A stretch of DNA of 64,000 nt from Thermoplasmata archaeon (GCA_021818715.1 JAKATN010000001.1:62001-126000); one strand, 5' to 3'. Positions 1 through 8,804 are shown, counted from the stretch's first letter. Numbers and translations are program-made. The notes: a model not told the origin generated them from the sequence alone.

Positions 1-1
1 G

Positions 2-550
2 CTTGTCATGGAATTCTTCAAGATCAGCAGAACCGTTAGAGGAATGCGATCAGATTTGAGGATAAAGCTGCAGGATTCCATTGAAAGCCTCAAGACAGCG
101 GATGTGATCGACGGATCGGTAGTCGTGGAAGCGATAGCAAACATGTACGCCGAAACAAGAGCAGCTGTTACCACCAAGAACGTGATGGGCGTCAGGATAC
201 CCACGGTTGAGATCGATCCGGGCACATCGGTCATTTCAGAAATATACAGGGCGACATCCGTACCGGTGGCAATCAATGAAGCCATATCCAGGTTCGAGGA
301 ATTAATGAAACTCATACTGGAAGTGGCCGAAAAGGAGAGCTCTCTCAGAAGGTTACTCAGGGAGATTGAGAAAACGAAAAGGAGGTCAAATGCCATAGAG
401 AACATTCTGATCCCAAGGCTGAAAGGCAACTCCAAGTACATCAGGATGAGGCTTGACGAGATAGAGAGGGACACCTTCACCACCCTGAAAACCGTGAAGA
501 GGAATATTGAAAGGAGGGGAGAAATTGAATCCAATGAAGTACCTCAGTAA
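2..550 (+). CDS. atpD: A-type ATP synthase subunit D, 5' truncated by window edge
   Basis: Central-stalk (rotor) subunit D of the archaeal A-type ATP synthase, which couples catalysis in the A3B3 head to the membrane ring. Family features seen: the TKNVMGV segment in the middle and the C-terminal coiled coil with KRRSNAIENILIPR and the KYIRMRLDE-IERDTF run. An ATG at base 8 could be taken as the start, but the frame is open to the window edge (Leu-Val before that Met), and family members have about 35 more N-terminal residues (a long helix). The real start is therefore probably outside the window. The 3' end overlaps the next small gene, and subunits H and I follow, confirming the operon. Confidence 0.93.
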   Translation, partial: LVMEFFKISRTVRGMRSDLRIKLQDSIESLKTADVIDGSVVVEAIANMYAETRAAVTTKNVMGVRIPTVEIDPGTSVISEIYRATSVPVAINEAISRFEELMKLILEVAEKESSLRRLLREIEKTKRRSNAIENILIPRLKGNSKYIRMRLDEIERDTFTTLKTVKRNIERRGEIESNEVPQ

Positions 551-698
551 GGATCCAAAGAGATTCATTCCCAGCGTGCCCGATCTCAGCAATCCTGCGG
601 TACGAAGATTCCTTAGGATAAAATACCTGGTGACAGCAATGAACGTGTTCATAACTTTTGGAGTGCTTCTGCTGCTCTATCTGGAGGGAACATTATGA
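525..698 (+). CDS. small single-span membrane protein inside the ATP synthase operon
   Basis: About 57 residues, unrecognised. The N-terminal half is basic and polar; residues from about 36 to the end form one hydrophobic segment (LVTAMNVFITFGVLLLLYL). The TTG at 525 is preferred as start because a strong Shine-Dalgarno run GGAGGGG (513-519) lies about 6 bases before it; ATG 534 is the alternative. It overlaps the end of atpD by 26 bases, and its stop codon overlaps the ATG of the H subunit (ATGA), so it is translated as part of the ATP synthase operon. It could be an assembly factor or accessory subunit; the function is inferred from position only. Confidence 0.7.
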   Translation: MNPMKYLSKDPKRFIPSVPDLSNPAVRRFLRIKYLVTAMNVFITFGVLLLLYLEGTL

Positions 699-1018
699 AC
701 TCAGGAGTCGACGAAATTCAGAGAATAAAGGAAACCGAGGAAAGAGCCCAGCTGGAGATTGACAAAGCGAGGAAGGAAACGGAAAGGACCCTCAGGGAGC
801 TTGAGGATCGGCACAAATCAGAAATTGCAGATCTCAGGAGCAGGCTGGAAAAGGAGTTTCAGAGATCGCATTCCATACTGGTCGCCAAGACCCAGGAATA
901 CAGAGAAAAAGTCACGAAGGAAGCGAGGCAAAAGGCAGCGTCCCTGAAGCTGGGCATTTCAGAGAAAGAGATCAAGCAACTTGTGAATGATATCATGAGG
1001 AGAGCAATCGGTGACTGA
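695..1018 (+). CDS. atpH: A-type ATP synthase subunit H (peripheral stalk)
   Basis: 107 residues, almost entirely charged heptad-like coiled coil (EEIQRIKETEERAQ onwards, rich in E, K, R and A) ending in a short helical foot (EKEIKQLVNDIMRRAI). This is the architecture of subunit H/G, which pairs with subunit E to form the peripheral stalk that holds the head against subunit I. The start codon overlaps the stop of the preceding small membrane protein by 4 bases, and subunit I begins 3 bases after its stop. Length is typical for AhaH. Assignment rests on composition plus position, since coiled coils carry little family-specific signal. Confidence 0.85.
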   Translation: MNSGVDEIQRIKETEERAQLEIDKARKETERTLRELEDRHKSEIADLRSRLEKEFQRSHSILVAKTQEYREKVTKEARQKAASLKLGISEKEIKQLVNDIMRRAIGD

Positions 1019-1021
1019 ACA

Positions 1022-2977
1022 ATGGTTCTGAAGCCCCGAAGGATGGCGAGGATAAGGATAATCGGTGCAGATTCCGCAAAAGAAAAGGTTGTAGCAGCCC
1101 TTCATGACTTCGGGGTTATCCAGCTTGAGGCCGTCACCGGGGATGTGAAGGACCTCCTGGAACAGGGTAAAACAGAGGAAAGAAGCCGCACGATTCAGGA
1201 CATGCTTCAGAAGTTCAGGGGGTTTGAGAATTCCCTGCCAAAGTTCCATATCAGCGGCAAGAGGGTATTCTCATCCTTCGAGGACGTGATAGAGGAAGCA
1301 AAGACCGTACAGGTTGAACCAAGCATATGGGTACTGAAGAGGGAGGAAGAGGATCTTGACAGCGAAATTAAGCTGATCAGGAGCAGGATCGCCGTTCTGG
1401 AGAGAATGACGGAATTCAATTATGATCTGAGGATCCTCAACGGACAGAATATAGTTTCATTCCTCTTTGAGACAGACGACACTGAATCGCTCAAATCGCT
1501 TCTTGAAAGCGAGGTTCCGGATGCAACAATTGTTCACGTTCAGGGAAATTCGGCAATAGTATGCGTGCCGAGGACAAACGAGCATCTCGTCGGTAAACTG
1601 GCGACAGGTTCTGCACTTGACATAACCCAGATACCTGAAATGAGCGGGCTGCCTTCCTTGCAGCTTTCCGACCTGCGCCAGAAGCTAGAAGCCAGAAAGA
1701 GCAGGCTTGCAGAAGTTGACATAGAGCAGTTGAAACTTTCTGAGAAGTATCTCGAAAAAATCGTCCAGATCAGGGAACAGCTTGAAGTTGAACTGAAGAA
1801 GGCCGAGATATCAGAGAAGCTGGCATCCACGAAGTTCTCCTTCGTGCTCGAGGGGTGGACACCTGATGACACATTCCAGCGCCTTTCGGAAAGGCTCGAG
1901 GAAATCTCGCGGGGCAGGATAATCATTTCCAAGATCGAATCTAACGACATTCCGCCCACGATGCTTTACAACCCGAGAAGGATAAGACTCTTCGAGTTTT
2001 TTATCAGATTTTATTCGCTTCCACAGGAAACCGAATTTGATCCCACTCTTATATTCGCCCTCATCTTCCCGATATTCTTCGGCCTGATGGTTGGAGACGT
2101 TGGATATGGCATAATCATCCTTGGTGTATCTCTGTGGCTGAATCACAGGCTTGCGTTCCCACCAAAAAAATCCCACCTGCCCAAAAAGTTATCAAACTTC
2201 GTCCTGATGATAATGGGGCCAAATGCGCTCAGAATACTAGCTAGAGCCCTTATTCCCGGTTCATTAATCGCAATCTTCTTCGGAGTGGTATTCAATTCCC
2301 TTTTTGGATTTACAGTACCGTATCTGCCTCAGATTCTGCCAAATCATTCAGCCTCTCCCACTGTCATAGTATATCTGCCCACGTTGCTGGTGATATCCGG
2401 TTACATCGGCCTCGGGATGGTTTCTCTTGGCCTCATCCTGGGATTCATGGACGAGCTGGGGCGAAACGAGAAGAAAAAATCCATGGGAAAGATAGGCTGG
2501 CTTATGATCGCCTGGGGGGTTGCACTTTTTGGTCTCGGGATGCTACATCAGCATTACGGAATCGCGAGTTATGTGTACATTGGCGTTGCACTTGCCGGGC
2601 TGGCCCTGGTATTTCTTGCCGAGGGATCGCGTGGAGCGATGGAACTCCCTTCCATAATAAGCCATGTTCTTTCCTACACGAGGATTGTCGGGATTCTGCT
2701 GTCCTCCGTCATTCTGGCGTACGTGGTGGATTCCGTTTTCCAGGGAAGCACAGGCTCTATAGGCATGATGATTTTCGGCGGATTCATCCTCGTGCTTGGG
2801 CAGATCTTCAACCTGGCGATTGCAGTATTTGAACCCGGTATTCAGGGGGCAAGGTTGATCTATGTGGAATTCTTCTCCAAGTTCTTCCACGGGAACGGAA
2901 GGCCGTTCGTTCCCTTCAACACGAAAAGGAATTACACCGTCAAGCAATATGAGTTCAGCAGGGGAAAGGGAGACTGA
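1022..2977 (+). CDS. atpI: A-type ATP synthase subunit I (membrane a-subunit)
   Basis: 651 residues. The N-terminal cytoplasmic half (about 1-320) has alternating alpha/beta and coiled-coil segments that bind the peripheral stalks. The C-terminal half has about 7-8 membrane segments forming the ion half-channels next to the c-ring. Diagnostic motifs: FPIFFGLMVGDVGYG in the first membrane hairpin, SHVLSYTRIVG carrying the essential arginine, and the C-terminal stretch FEPGIQGARLIYVEFFSKFF. Length matches the V/A-type subunit a family. This is the last gene of the visible operon; no proteolipid (K) gene follows, so it must lie upstream or elsewhere. Confidence 0.96.
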   Translation: MVLKPRRMARIRIIGADSAKEKVVAALHDFGVIQLEAVTGDVKDLLEQGKTEERSRTIQDMLQKFRGFENSLPKFHISGKRVFSSFEDVIEEAKTVQVEPSIWVLKREEEDLDSEIKLIRSRIAVLERMTEFNYDLRILNGQNIVSFLFETDDTESLKSLLESEVPDATIVHVQGNSAIVCVPRTNEHLVGKLATGSALDITQIPEMSGLPSLQLSDLRQKLEARKSRLAEVDIEQLKLSEKYLEKIVQIREQLEVELKKAEISEKLASTKFSFVLEGWTPDDTFQRLSERLEEISRGRIIISKIESNDIPPTMLYNPRRIRLFEFFIRFYSLPQETEFDPTLIFALIFPIFFGLMVGDVGYGIIILGVSLWLNHRLAFPPKKSHLPKKLSNFVLMIMGPNALRILARALIPGSLIAIFFGVVFNSLFGFTVPYLPQILPNHSASPTVIVYLPTLLVISGYIGLGMVSLGLILGFMDELGRNEKKKSMGKIGWLMIAWGVALFGLGMLHQHYGIASYVYIGVALAGLALVFLAEGSRGAMELPSIISHVLSYTRIVGILLSSVILAYVVDSVFQGSTGSIGMMIFGGFILVLGQIFNLAIAVFEPGIQGARLIYVEFFSKFFHGNGRPFVPFNTKRNYTVKQYEFSRGKGD

Positions 2978-3130
2978 ATCTTAATTCATTACGGGATAGG
3001 TAATAACTGCCACATGTTGGCTGCCATGCAGTTGCATTTCTCCTTGACAAAGGGAAAGTCCAGGAAATACCTTCAGGGAAGGTTTTCATATCAGCACCAA
3101 CATTATGGCAAATAAATTTACGGGCGAGGT

Positions 3131-3140
3131 ATAAAATATA
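3131..3140 (+). promoter_or_regulatory. TATA box of the LURP-one-like gene
   Basis: ATAAAATATA lies about 25 bases before the GTG start at 3161, so transcription would begin at or next to the start codon (leaderless mRNA). The 183-base gap after atpI supports a separate transcription unit. Confidence 0.6.
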
Positions 3141-3160
3141 ACCTTGAACATGTTGTAATT

Positions 3161-3754
3161 GTGACAAAACAGGCACTGGACAATATCAGAAGTGCGCTCG
3201 CAGGAAATAGAGATCTTCTCATGAAACAGAAGATACTCCAGTTTGGAAAGAATTATACAGTAATGGACATCAATCAGACGCCACTCTGCTTTGTCAGGCT
3301 AGACTGGGGGGCGAATGCTGCAGGCAGGATGCTGTCCGCCTTTGCCGGAAAATGGGCTGGCAGGATGATGAAATACACGTATAAGGTCAGCGACGCTACC
3401 GATCAGCCCGCTCTTGAAATCAGGAAAGGTTCCGGCTCATTCAAGTCTTACTTTGATATTATTGAACCCGAAGGCAACGAAAGAATCGGCGGGATCGGGT
3501 TGAGGAGAAGCCTGATCGGCGGAATGAGGGCGGAATGGCAGGATCCAGCCAGCGGCCAGGCGCTGATCAGGACAGAGGGAAATGTAATAAGGAGAAAATA
3601 CCGGATGGTCGGATCCGACGGCAGTGAAATAGCCACTGTCAGGCACAAGATTGCTGCGATAAGGGATGTATGGAAGCTGGAGATAAAGACCGACACAAAC
3701 CACCTGCATGCAGTAATTTTTTCGGCAGTACTTGACTTTGAGAAGGAAATGTGA
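3161..3754 (+). CDS. LURP-one/scramblase-like (tubby-fold) protein
   Basis: 197 residues with the pattern of the LURP-one-related/YxjI-type beta-barrel: an N-terminal helix, then repeated short strands (ILQFGKNYTVMD, LEIRKGSGSF, KYRMVGSDGSEIATVRHK) ending in a hydrophobic helix (AVIFSAVLDFEKEM). Related proteins in bacteria and plants include phospholipid-scramblase-like folds; the biochemical role in archaea is unknown. A TATA box at 3131-3140 and a GTG start at 3161 suggest a leaderless transcript. No Shine-Dalgarno sequence is visible. Neighbours (ATP synthase upstream, epimerase downstream) give no functional hint. Family call is moderate; function is not assigned. Confidence 0.6.
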   Translation: MTKQALDNIRSALAGNRDLLMKQKILQFGKNYTVMDINQTPLCFVRLDWGANAAGRMLSAFAGKWAGRMMKYTYKVSDATDQPALEIRKGSGSFKSYFDIIEPEGNERIGGIGLRRSLIGGMRAEWQDPASGQALIRTEGNVIRRKYRMVGSDGSEIATVRHKIAAIRDVWKLEIKTDTNHLHAVIFSAVLDFEKEM

Positions 3755-3851
3755 GGGGCAACCGATCTGTTGTTATTTAACTCTCTATCCTTTTCAACTC
3801 AGCATTTCCTTCCGTGATTAATTAAAAGATTGCAATATTTTTAAGCATACC

Positions 3852-4781
3852 ATGAATGACTCTTTCATGTCTGAAAAGGGACAGATTGCCATTTTCGGTG
3901 GAACGGGACTTATAGGATCTGCCGTAGGCAGGGCACTCTGTTCGAACGGGGAAACCGTACTTGTATTCGCAAGGAATATTGAGAAGGCGAGAATGGCGGT
4001 GCCCGGGGCTTCGTTCAGGAAACTCGGTGTCCAGGAAAACCTGGCCGACGATCTTGCCGAGGCCAGGATGGTTGTCAACTTCAGCGGGTCGCCAATATTC
4101 GGAAGGAATCTTTCAGAGGCTGAAGAAAGCAGGATAGAACTGGTAAAGAATATAGTCTACGCCATGTCGCGCCAGTCCAGGCCGCCATCAGTGTTTGTGA
4201 ATGGAAGTGCTTCCGGCTATTATGGTTACGATAATCCGCCAGAAACGGATCTGAAGGAGGAAATGCAGCCTGGGAGGGATTACTGGGGTAACCTGGTTGC
4301 AAGATGGGAAAGGGAGGCAAACAAGGCTACCAGTTTCGGCACCAGGGTAGTGAATGTGAGAACCAGCGTTGTATTATCAACAGAAGGAGGTGCATTAAAA
4401 CAGATTTACCCGACATTCAAAAGATACATGGGAGGGTATATCAAGCCAGGCAGCCAGTGGTTTTCGTGGATTCATATTGAAGATGAAGTCAAACTGGTCC
4501 TCGAGGCTCTTTCCAACAACTCGTACACCGGGCCGATAAACGCAGCTTCCCCAAATCCTGTGCGCATCAGGGAATTCACCGATACTTTGGGAAAGGTGAT
4601 GAAAAGGCCATCATCGATACCAATTCCATCATTTCTGATCAGGTTGAAATTCGGCAGGGGCGCAGATCTAATTTTCAGGGGCGGGAAGGTTTCTGCCTCG
4701 AAGCTGCTAAGTACTGGCTTCAGTTTTAAATTCCCCGATCTTATGCCTGCCCTATCTGACGTGATCAGGCGTAGAGTATGA
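3852..4781 (+). CDS. TIGR01777-family NAD(P)-dependent epimerase
   Basis: 309 residues. N-terminal Rossmann nucleotide-binding motif GGTGLIGSAVG (residues about 14-24), the family signature NGSASGYYG near residue 120, and a C-terminal DUF1731-type segment (SFLIRLKFGRGADLIFRGGKVSASKLLSTGF-like). This is the SDR-related family represented by YfcH/SulA in bacteria; the substrate is unknown. ATG 3852 is used; ATG 3870 is a possible alternative start just before the conserved KGQIAIFGG. A TATA-like ATTAAAAGAT lies about 25 bases upstream. The stop overlaps the next start (ATGA), so it is co-transcribed with the Nudix gene. Confidence 0.85.
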   Translation: MNDSFMSEKGQIAIFGGTGLIGSAVGRALCSNGETVLVFARNIEKARMAVPGASFRKLGVQENLADDLAEARMVVNFSGSPIFGRNLSEAEESRIELVKNIVYAMSRQSRPPSVFVNGSASGYYGYDNPPETDLKEEMQPGRDYWGNLVARWEREANKATSFGTRVVNVRTSVVLSTEGGALKQIYPTFKRYMGGYIKPGSQWFSWIHIEDEVKLVLEALSNNSYTGPINAASPNPVRIREFTDTLGKVMKRPSSIPIPSFLIRLKFGRGADLIFRGGKVSASKLLSTGFSFKFPDLMPALSDVIRRRV

Positions 4782-5212
4782 TTGAAAAAAGCAAGATTCA
4801 GGCAGTGATTTACAGGCCATCGGATGGGATGGAGTTCCTACTCCTTCACTATACCAATCCCAGATCCTACTGGGAAAATTTGACTGCAAACGTGGAAGAC
4901 GGGGAGTCAGACGTGGAAGCGATTATAAGGGAAATGCAGGAAGAGTGCGGCATAAAACCGGAAATGATCCTTGACCTGGTCTATCTTGGTTCATCCCATT
5001 ACGAGAAAGCAGGAACCGGTTACCGGGAACACATATACGGGGTGAAGGTAAAGCATGAAACCGTGGTCGACATTTCAGGCAATCCTGAAATGGAACACGA
5101 TAAATTCAAATGGGCAAGGCCAGGGATGGCGATATCAATGCTCAAGTGGCAGCACATGAAGGATGCCGTCCGCGATCTATCGGAACTCTGCCTGCAACCT
5201 ATCTTTTCCTGA
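4778..5212 (+). CDS. Nudix hydrolase with an atypical Nudix box
   Basis: 144 residues with the Nudix box near residues 39-61: E-x7-REMQEECGI matches the catalytic helix of Nudix pyrophosphohydrolases, including the metal-binding EE pair. The first glycine of the G-x5-E part is replaced (Ala-Asn-Val-Glu-Asp-Gly-Glu), so activity on the usual nucleoside diphosphate substrates is likely but not certain. Small Nudix proteins of this size often clean up dihydroneopterin or oxidised nucleotides; the substrate cannot be read from sequence. It overlaps the epimerase stop by 4 bases, and its 3' end overlaps the convergent methyltransferase by 14 bases. Confidence 0.82.
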   Translation: MIEKSKIQAVIYRPSDGMEFLLLHYTNPRSYWENLTANVEDGESDVEAIIREMQEECGIKPEMILDLVYLGSSHYEKAGTGYREHIYGVKVKHETVVDISGNPEMEHDKFKWARPGMAISMLKWQHMKDAVRDLSELCLQPIFS

Positions 5213-6212
5213 ATACGAAAATATACTCGTGCCTGAAGGTATAATATCCGCCTTTCAGTGCGCGGAATCGCCAAAGGTTTTCCTGCAGCCTCTTCCCCCT
5301 CGTCCCCTCAAAATTCTTGACCACTATGCTCTTCAGCAAATACCCGTTTTCCTGGAAAATGCGCATGCTCAGGAAACCAAGCGGAATCCACTCACCACCG
5401 CTGTATTTGTCCCCTATGACCAGCACAAGAAACCTTCCGGCAGGAAGATACCGGTTGAGGTTTTCAAGAACCTCCTTCAATCTCTGGAGAAAATGATCTA
5501 CCGATTTCGAATTTGAAAGGTCATCCGGACTGTCGGAAAACCTGATAATGTCGTGGTAAGGAGGATGCATGATTATTAGGTCCACTGATCTTTTCCACTC
5601 CCCGAAAAGTGCTTTTTCTGTCACCTTTGAGGCGTCACCCTCCACCACCCTCACATGACCGTCAAGCAAACCCGCTTTTGCGAGTTTCTCTGTGGCTTTG
5701 CCGATTATCTCGCCTGACAGTTCAACTCCTATTACGCTGCGTCCCAGCCTCCTTGCTTCGGCTATGGTTGTGCCCATTCCCATGAATGGGTCGAGAATCA
5801 CCTCACCGGCCTTTGAAAACCTTGTAATTAACTGCTCAGGAATCTGCGGAACGAAGTTTCCCCAGTAGGATGCATCATGAAATTCGTCTCTCTTGCGGGA
5901 TTTCATAATCCAGATGGACTCGGTCTTTACATCTGGATAATTCATCCATCTCGATGGAATTATGTCGCTGTACGGCAGTGAATCCCTTCCCCTGATGAGT
6001 GAAATTGCCCTCTTGCAGTAATGTTTCTTTCTTTCGACGGTGTAGCTTTTCCTGGCCTTGTCAAGGCAGTATATGACATGGCTTTCACCAGGATCAGCAT
6101 TCAGCAGCGACGAAGCAGTATCCACTGCAGAGTCAATTACTTCCCTTTCCTGTGATGACATGGCTCCCATAAGGGCTGCTTCAACCTGCTTCAGCATGTC
6201 CTCATGAATCAC
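5199..6212 (-). CDS. DNA methyltransferase (N4/N6 type, motif order X-I-IV)
   Basis: 337 residues. SAM-binding motif DPFMGMGTT lies near residue 143, preceded by a motif-X-like segment (WGNFVPQIPEQLI). A catalytic (D/N/S/H)PPY motif reads HPPY near residue 216, and a C-terminal recognition-like region follows. The order FxGxG then PPY matches amino-methyltransferases acting on adenine N6 or cytosine N4 of DNA; the histidine in place of Asp/Asn/Ser is a variant. The N-terminal 90 residues (helical, with a Cys-rich patch) are not part of the core. It overlaps the upstream gene by 4 bases (ATGA). No restriction endonuclease is evident, so it may be an orphan enzyme or the partner of the next gene. 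Confidence 0.85.
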   Translation of the reverse strand: MIHEDMLKQVEAALMGAMSSQEREVIDSAVDTASSLLNADPGESHVIYCLDKARKSYTVERKKHYCKRAISLIRGRDSLPYSDIIPSRWMNYPDVKTESIWIMKSRKRDEFHDASYWGNFVPQIPEQLITRFSKAGEVILDPFMGMGTTIAEARRLGRSVIGVELSGEIIGKATEKLAKAGLLDGHVRVVEGDASKVTEKALFGEWKRSVDLIIMHPPYHDIIRFSDSPDDLSNSKSVDHFLQRLKEVLENLNRYLPAGRFLVLVIGDKYSGGEWIPLGFLSMRIFQENGYLLKSIVVKNFEGTRGKRLQENLWRFRALKGGYYTFRHEYIFVFRKR

Positions 6213-6859
6213 TTGGAACCCTCATCTGTCGGAATTCCTACAAATGAAGTCAGCTTGAATGGGGTGCCCAGTAGAGACCGCCTGAAGGATATGACACTTC
6301 TCCTGGTCTGCTTCATCTTCATTCCTATTGAAGAGTAAAGTTCTGAAATTTTCATCCTTACTGCAGTTTCAGCTGCATTCATCAGTCCGGGGTTGCTATT
6401 CATGGTGATCCGTAAAGCAAACGAATATTTTGTCCTGGATCTGGTCCCCTTCGACACCACTATTACCTCATAGTCAAGCATCAGTCCCGCAGCGGAATAA
6501 GGCAGGTATGTCAGGAATCTCACAAAACCAGGTTCCTGGAGTTCCTTTGCATTTAAGTTCACCCTGCTAGCGTTGACGTAGGCAATGGTTTTTCCCGATA
6601 TCCTCTCAGGGGTTGACTCCTGCGCGGTGGCATCGTAACACAGGAAAAAATAGCTTTCGAGAAGTTTTCTGCATTCCACTGAAGTGCTTGAAAGGTAAAA
6701 ATCGACCTTCCCGTTTCTTGACTCAATGAAGAACCGGTTGGTTTCTCCCGGTGCCGGGATCAGGTAGGAAGAAAAATCCTTCTCCCTCGCCTGATCCCTC
6801 TTTTCAATGGGATGGGAGAAAACAAGCCTTCTCCACGAAGTTGCATGCTGATCTTCCAT
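6209..6859 (-). CDS. unrecognised protein coupled to the DNA methyltransferase
   Basis: 216 residues, no confident family. It begins with a polar region (TSWRRLVFSHPIEKRDQAR), continues as mixed alpha/beta, and ends with a helix followed by LLGTPFKLTSFVGIPT. That helix plus loop plus 'lxxLxxIPT' ending weakly recalls the N-terminal region of HerA/VirB4-type DNA-pumping ATPases, but no Walker motifs follow, so this would be the domain without its motor. It is translationally coupled to the methyltransferase (ATGA overlap) and starts just after the oxidoreductase stop, so the three genes may be one operon. Function not assigned. Confidence 0.6.
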   Translation of the reverse strand: MEDQHATSWRRLVFSHPIEKRDQAREKDFSSYLIPAPGETNRFFIESRNGKVDFYLSSTSVECRKLLESYFFLCYDATAQESTPERISGKTIAYVNASRVNLNAKELQEPGFVRFLTYLPYSAAGLMLDYEVIVVSKGTRSRTKYSFALRITMNSNPGLMNAAETAVRMKISELYSSIGMKMKQTRRSVISFRRSLLGTPFKLTSFVGIPTDEGSK

Positions 6860-6860
6860 C

Positions 6861-7829
6861 CTACAACCTTACCGTGATTCTGTTCTGCGAAGATAGATGA
6901 ACGCCCTCAAGCTCTCTGGTTACGAGCGCCCCCTCCTCGGCTGTAGCAATCCTGGATTCTCTCCCCCCTGCATAATCCACAAAACCCCTGATCTCTTCCT
7001 CGTATATGCTTCTCTTCGGGTATTTCCGGACAACCTTTCCGTTCTTCAGAAGGGATCCACCGATTTCCGTGCCATATACTCCTGTGGCTTCAACAGTCCA
7101 CTCATCTGTCATTATCCTCAAGGAATTCTCTGGATAAGCAACGCCCCCGGATACGGTAGTGTAGGCGGGGAAATGGTCGTACCTGATCAGGATGGAGGTT
7201 GTGTATTCCAGAACGATGTCAGGAAACCTCATCGCAGTTATCTCCAGAGGGGGCTCCCCTGTCACATAATTTAACGAGTCCAGCACATGAACTCCGGTGC
7301 CTACGAGAGATCCGCCCCCAGCCATTTCTTCCTCACCCCACCAAGTACCCTCCCTGCCGTGACGGTCCCTGAGGCTTCCCCATTCAGCGGTAATGTATGA
7401 AATACCGGGCAGGTCAATTTCTCCGGAGGTGATCATATCCCGTATCTCAATCAGCGCCGGATGGAATCTCAGGTGGAAACCAACAGCCAGTTTCATACCG
7501 GTACTTTCTGCAATCGAAACCAGTTTATCCGCCTCCGTAGACCTGAGAGTCATAGGCTTTTCAAGCAGGACGTGCTTTCCTGCTTCCAGGCAGGCACTGG
7601 CATCAGCGTAATGCAGCGAATTGGGGGACGAAATGTAAACGGCTTCGAAATCGCCCTTCAGAAATTCCTCCAGATCAGATGTTACTGGTAGCTGTGTCTC
7701 TTCGACAATCTGACTGCTGAAGGTCCCACGCCTTGAGTATACGGCGGAAATCTGCGACCTGGTTTTTTTCATTGCAGGGTATATCCTGTTGATGAAATGA
7801 TTTCCAGGCGATATTATGCCGAACTTCAT
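6861..7829 (-). CDS. Gfo/Idh/MocA-family NAD(P)-dependent oxidoreductase
   Basis: 322 residues. The N-terminal Rossmann fold (residues 1-120) starts KFGIISPGNHF and contains the family's EKPM motif (residues about 93-96: LLEKPMTL) with the catalytic lysine. The C-terminal alpha/beta domain carries GGGSLVGTGVHVLDSLNY, the usual segment with a glycine-rich turn and a conserved histidine. These enzymes oxidise or reduce sugars, inositol and related compounds; the substrate is not predictable here. It is transcribed divergently from the DedA-like gene, with the two start regions only about 30-140 bases apart, and may head the operon with the two downstream genes. Confidence 0.88.
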   Translation of the reverse strand: MKFGIISPGNHFINRIYPAMKKTRSQISAVYSRRGTFSSQIVEETQLPVTSDLEEFLKGDFEAVYISSPNSLHYADASACLEAGKHVLLEKPMTLRSTEADKLVSIAESTGMKLAVGFHLRFHPALIEIRDMITSGEIDLPGISYITAEWGSLRDRHGREGTWWGEEEMAGGGSLVGTGVHVLDSLNYVTGEPPLEITAMRFPDIVLEYTTSILIRYDHFPAYTTVSGGVAYPENSLRIMTDEWTVEATGVYGTEIGGSLLKNGKVVRKYPKRSIYEEEIRGFVDYAGGRESRIATAEEGALVTRELEGVHLSSQNRITVRL

Positions 7830-7968
7830 GAAACATGATTGATACCCGAATATTTTTCATTTGCTAAATCTGGTCTCTGGAAACACAGAAATACGGATTC
7901 AATCTTACAGTATCGGGTCATTCTGCATCGCAAAGCGTAAGCGGCTGGGGCAGCATGGGACCTCCGAT

Positions 7969-8721
7969 ATGGAAGTGGAAGCAAGCGTGAAGGGAGAGGG
8001 GAAAAAATGGAAACTTCTGCGTTATTCCCTTATTTTTGCCATTATTTTACTGGCTATTTCAGCATTCTGGCTTGTCAACAATTACTTCAGCCTGGTTTCT
8101 CCAGGAAATACGGCTTTCATTGGATCGTCAGCCCAGCAAACGTTCCGGGATGTAGGCTATCCTGAATACTTACTGATCCTGCTGCTTTCCCCTGTCCCAG
8201 ATTACGTAATAGTCACTGCAGGAGGGTATGCTTCCTCCCTGGGAGATTATAACCCATTTGTGATACTTCTAATTTCTACAGTGGCCATGGCCTTCCTGCT
8301 GCAGGGGATCTATTACTCTACCCGCCTGGGAGGAAGGCCTATTGTCATGCGAATAATGAAGTATTTCGGAGTTTCCGATAAAGGGTTCGAGAGTAGCGAA
8401 AGGTGGATAAAGGATCATGGAGCAATCTCGGTTTTTGCAATAAGCTTCGTTCCATATGTGACCATTCCGATGGCGCTCACATCCGGAATGCTCGCCATGA
8501 AGCAGTTGAGATATCTGATCGCAAATATTGCGGGCCTGGGATCAAGATACGCCTTACTGGTTGCAGCCGGATACTTTGGTGTGGACATTCTCGCGGAATC
8601 TCTGAAGAGAACCAATCTCCCCATATTTGGAGCGGTTGCGGCCCTCTCAGCAATTTACATCGCTGTCTATTTTACGCATTCCAGGCGCATGAAGAGAGAA
8701 ATGCACCCTATCTCAGATTAG
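7969..8721 (+). CDS. DedA/VTT-domain membrane protein
   Basis: About 250 residues from ATG 7969; the frame is open from a TTG at 7861, but the extra 36 residues are polar and look non-coding. About five hydrophobic segments are visible. The central part has the VTT (DedA/SNARE-associated) pattern: a re-entrant region with PVPDYVIVTAGGYASSLGDYNP, then GRPIVMRIMKYFG and the arginine-helix region WIKDHGAISVFAISFVPYVTIPMALTSG. DedA proteins support membrane lipid and proton homeostasis and can scramble lipids. No partner genes are nearby. Confidence 0.75.
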   Translation: MEVEASVKGEGKKWKLLRYSLIFAIILLAISAFWLVNNYFSLVSPGNTAFIGSSAQQTFRDVGYPEYLLILLLSPVPDYVIVTAGGYASSLGDYNPFVILLISTVAMAFLLQGIYYSTRLGGRPIVMRIMKYFGVSDKGFESSERWIKDHGAISVFAISFVPYVTIPMALTSGMLAMKQLRYLIANIAGLGSRYALLVAAGYFGVDILAESLKRTNLPIFGAVAALSAIYIAVYFTHSRRMKREMHPISD

Positions 8722-8775
8722 CTGGAAACGGAATCTATTCTCATCTCTGGCTTCCCCTGCCAGGGCTACCTCATT

Positions 8776-8785
8776 GGTATATATT
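8776..8785 (+). promoter_or_regulatory. TATA box of alaX
   Basis: GTATATATTA lies about 25 bases before the ATG at 8805, predicting a leaderless transcript. It also supports that ATG as the true start rather than the much longer open frame that begins inside the DedA-like gene. Confidence 0.6.
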
Positions 8786-8804
8786 ACCCAACAAATTACA
8801 GAGC

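Noticed and set aside
8403-8804. Long N-terminal extension of AlaX
   Set aside because: Lies in the DedA-like coding region in another frame; the AlaX family starts at ATG 8805, right after a TATA box.
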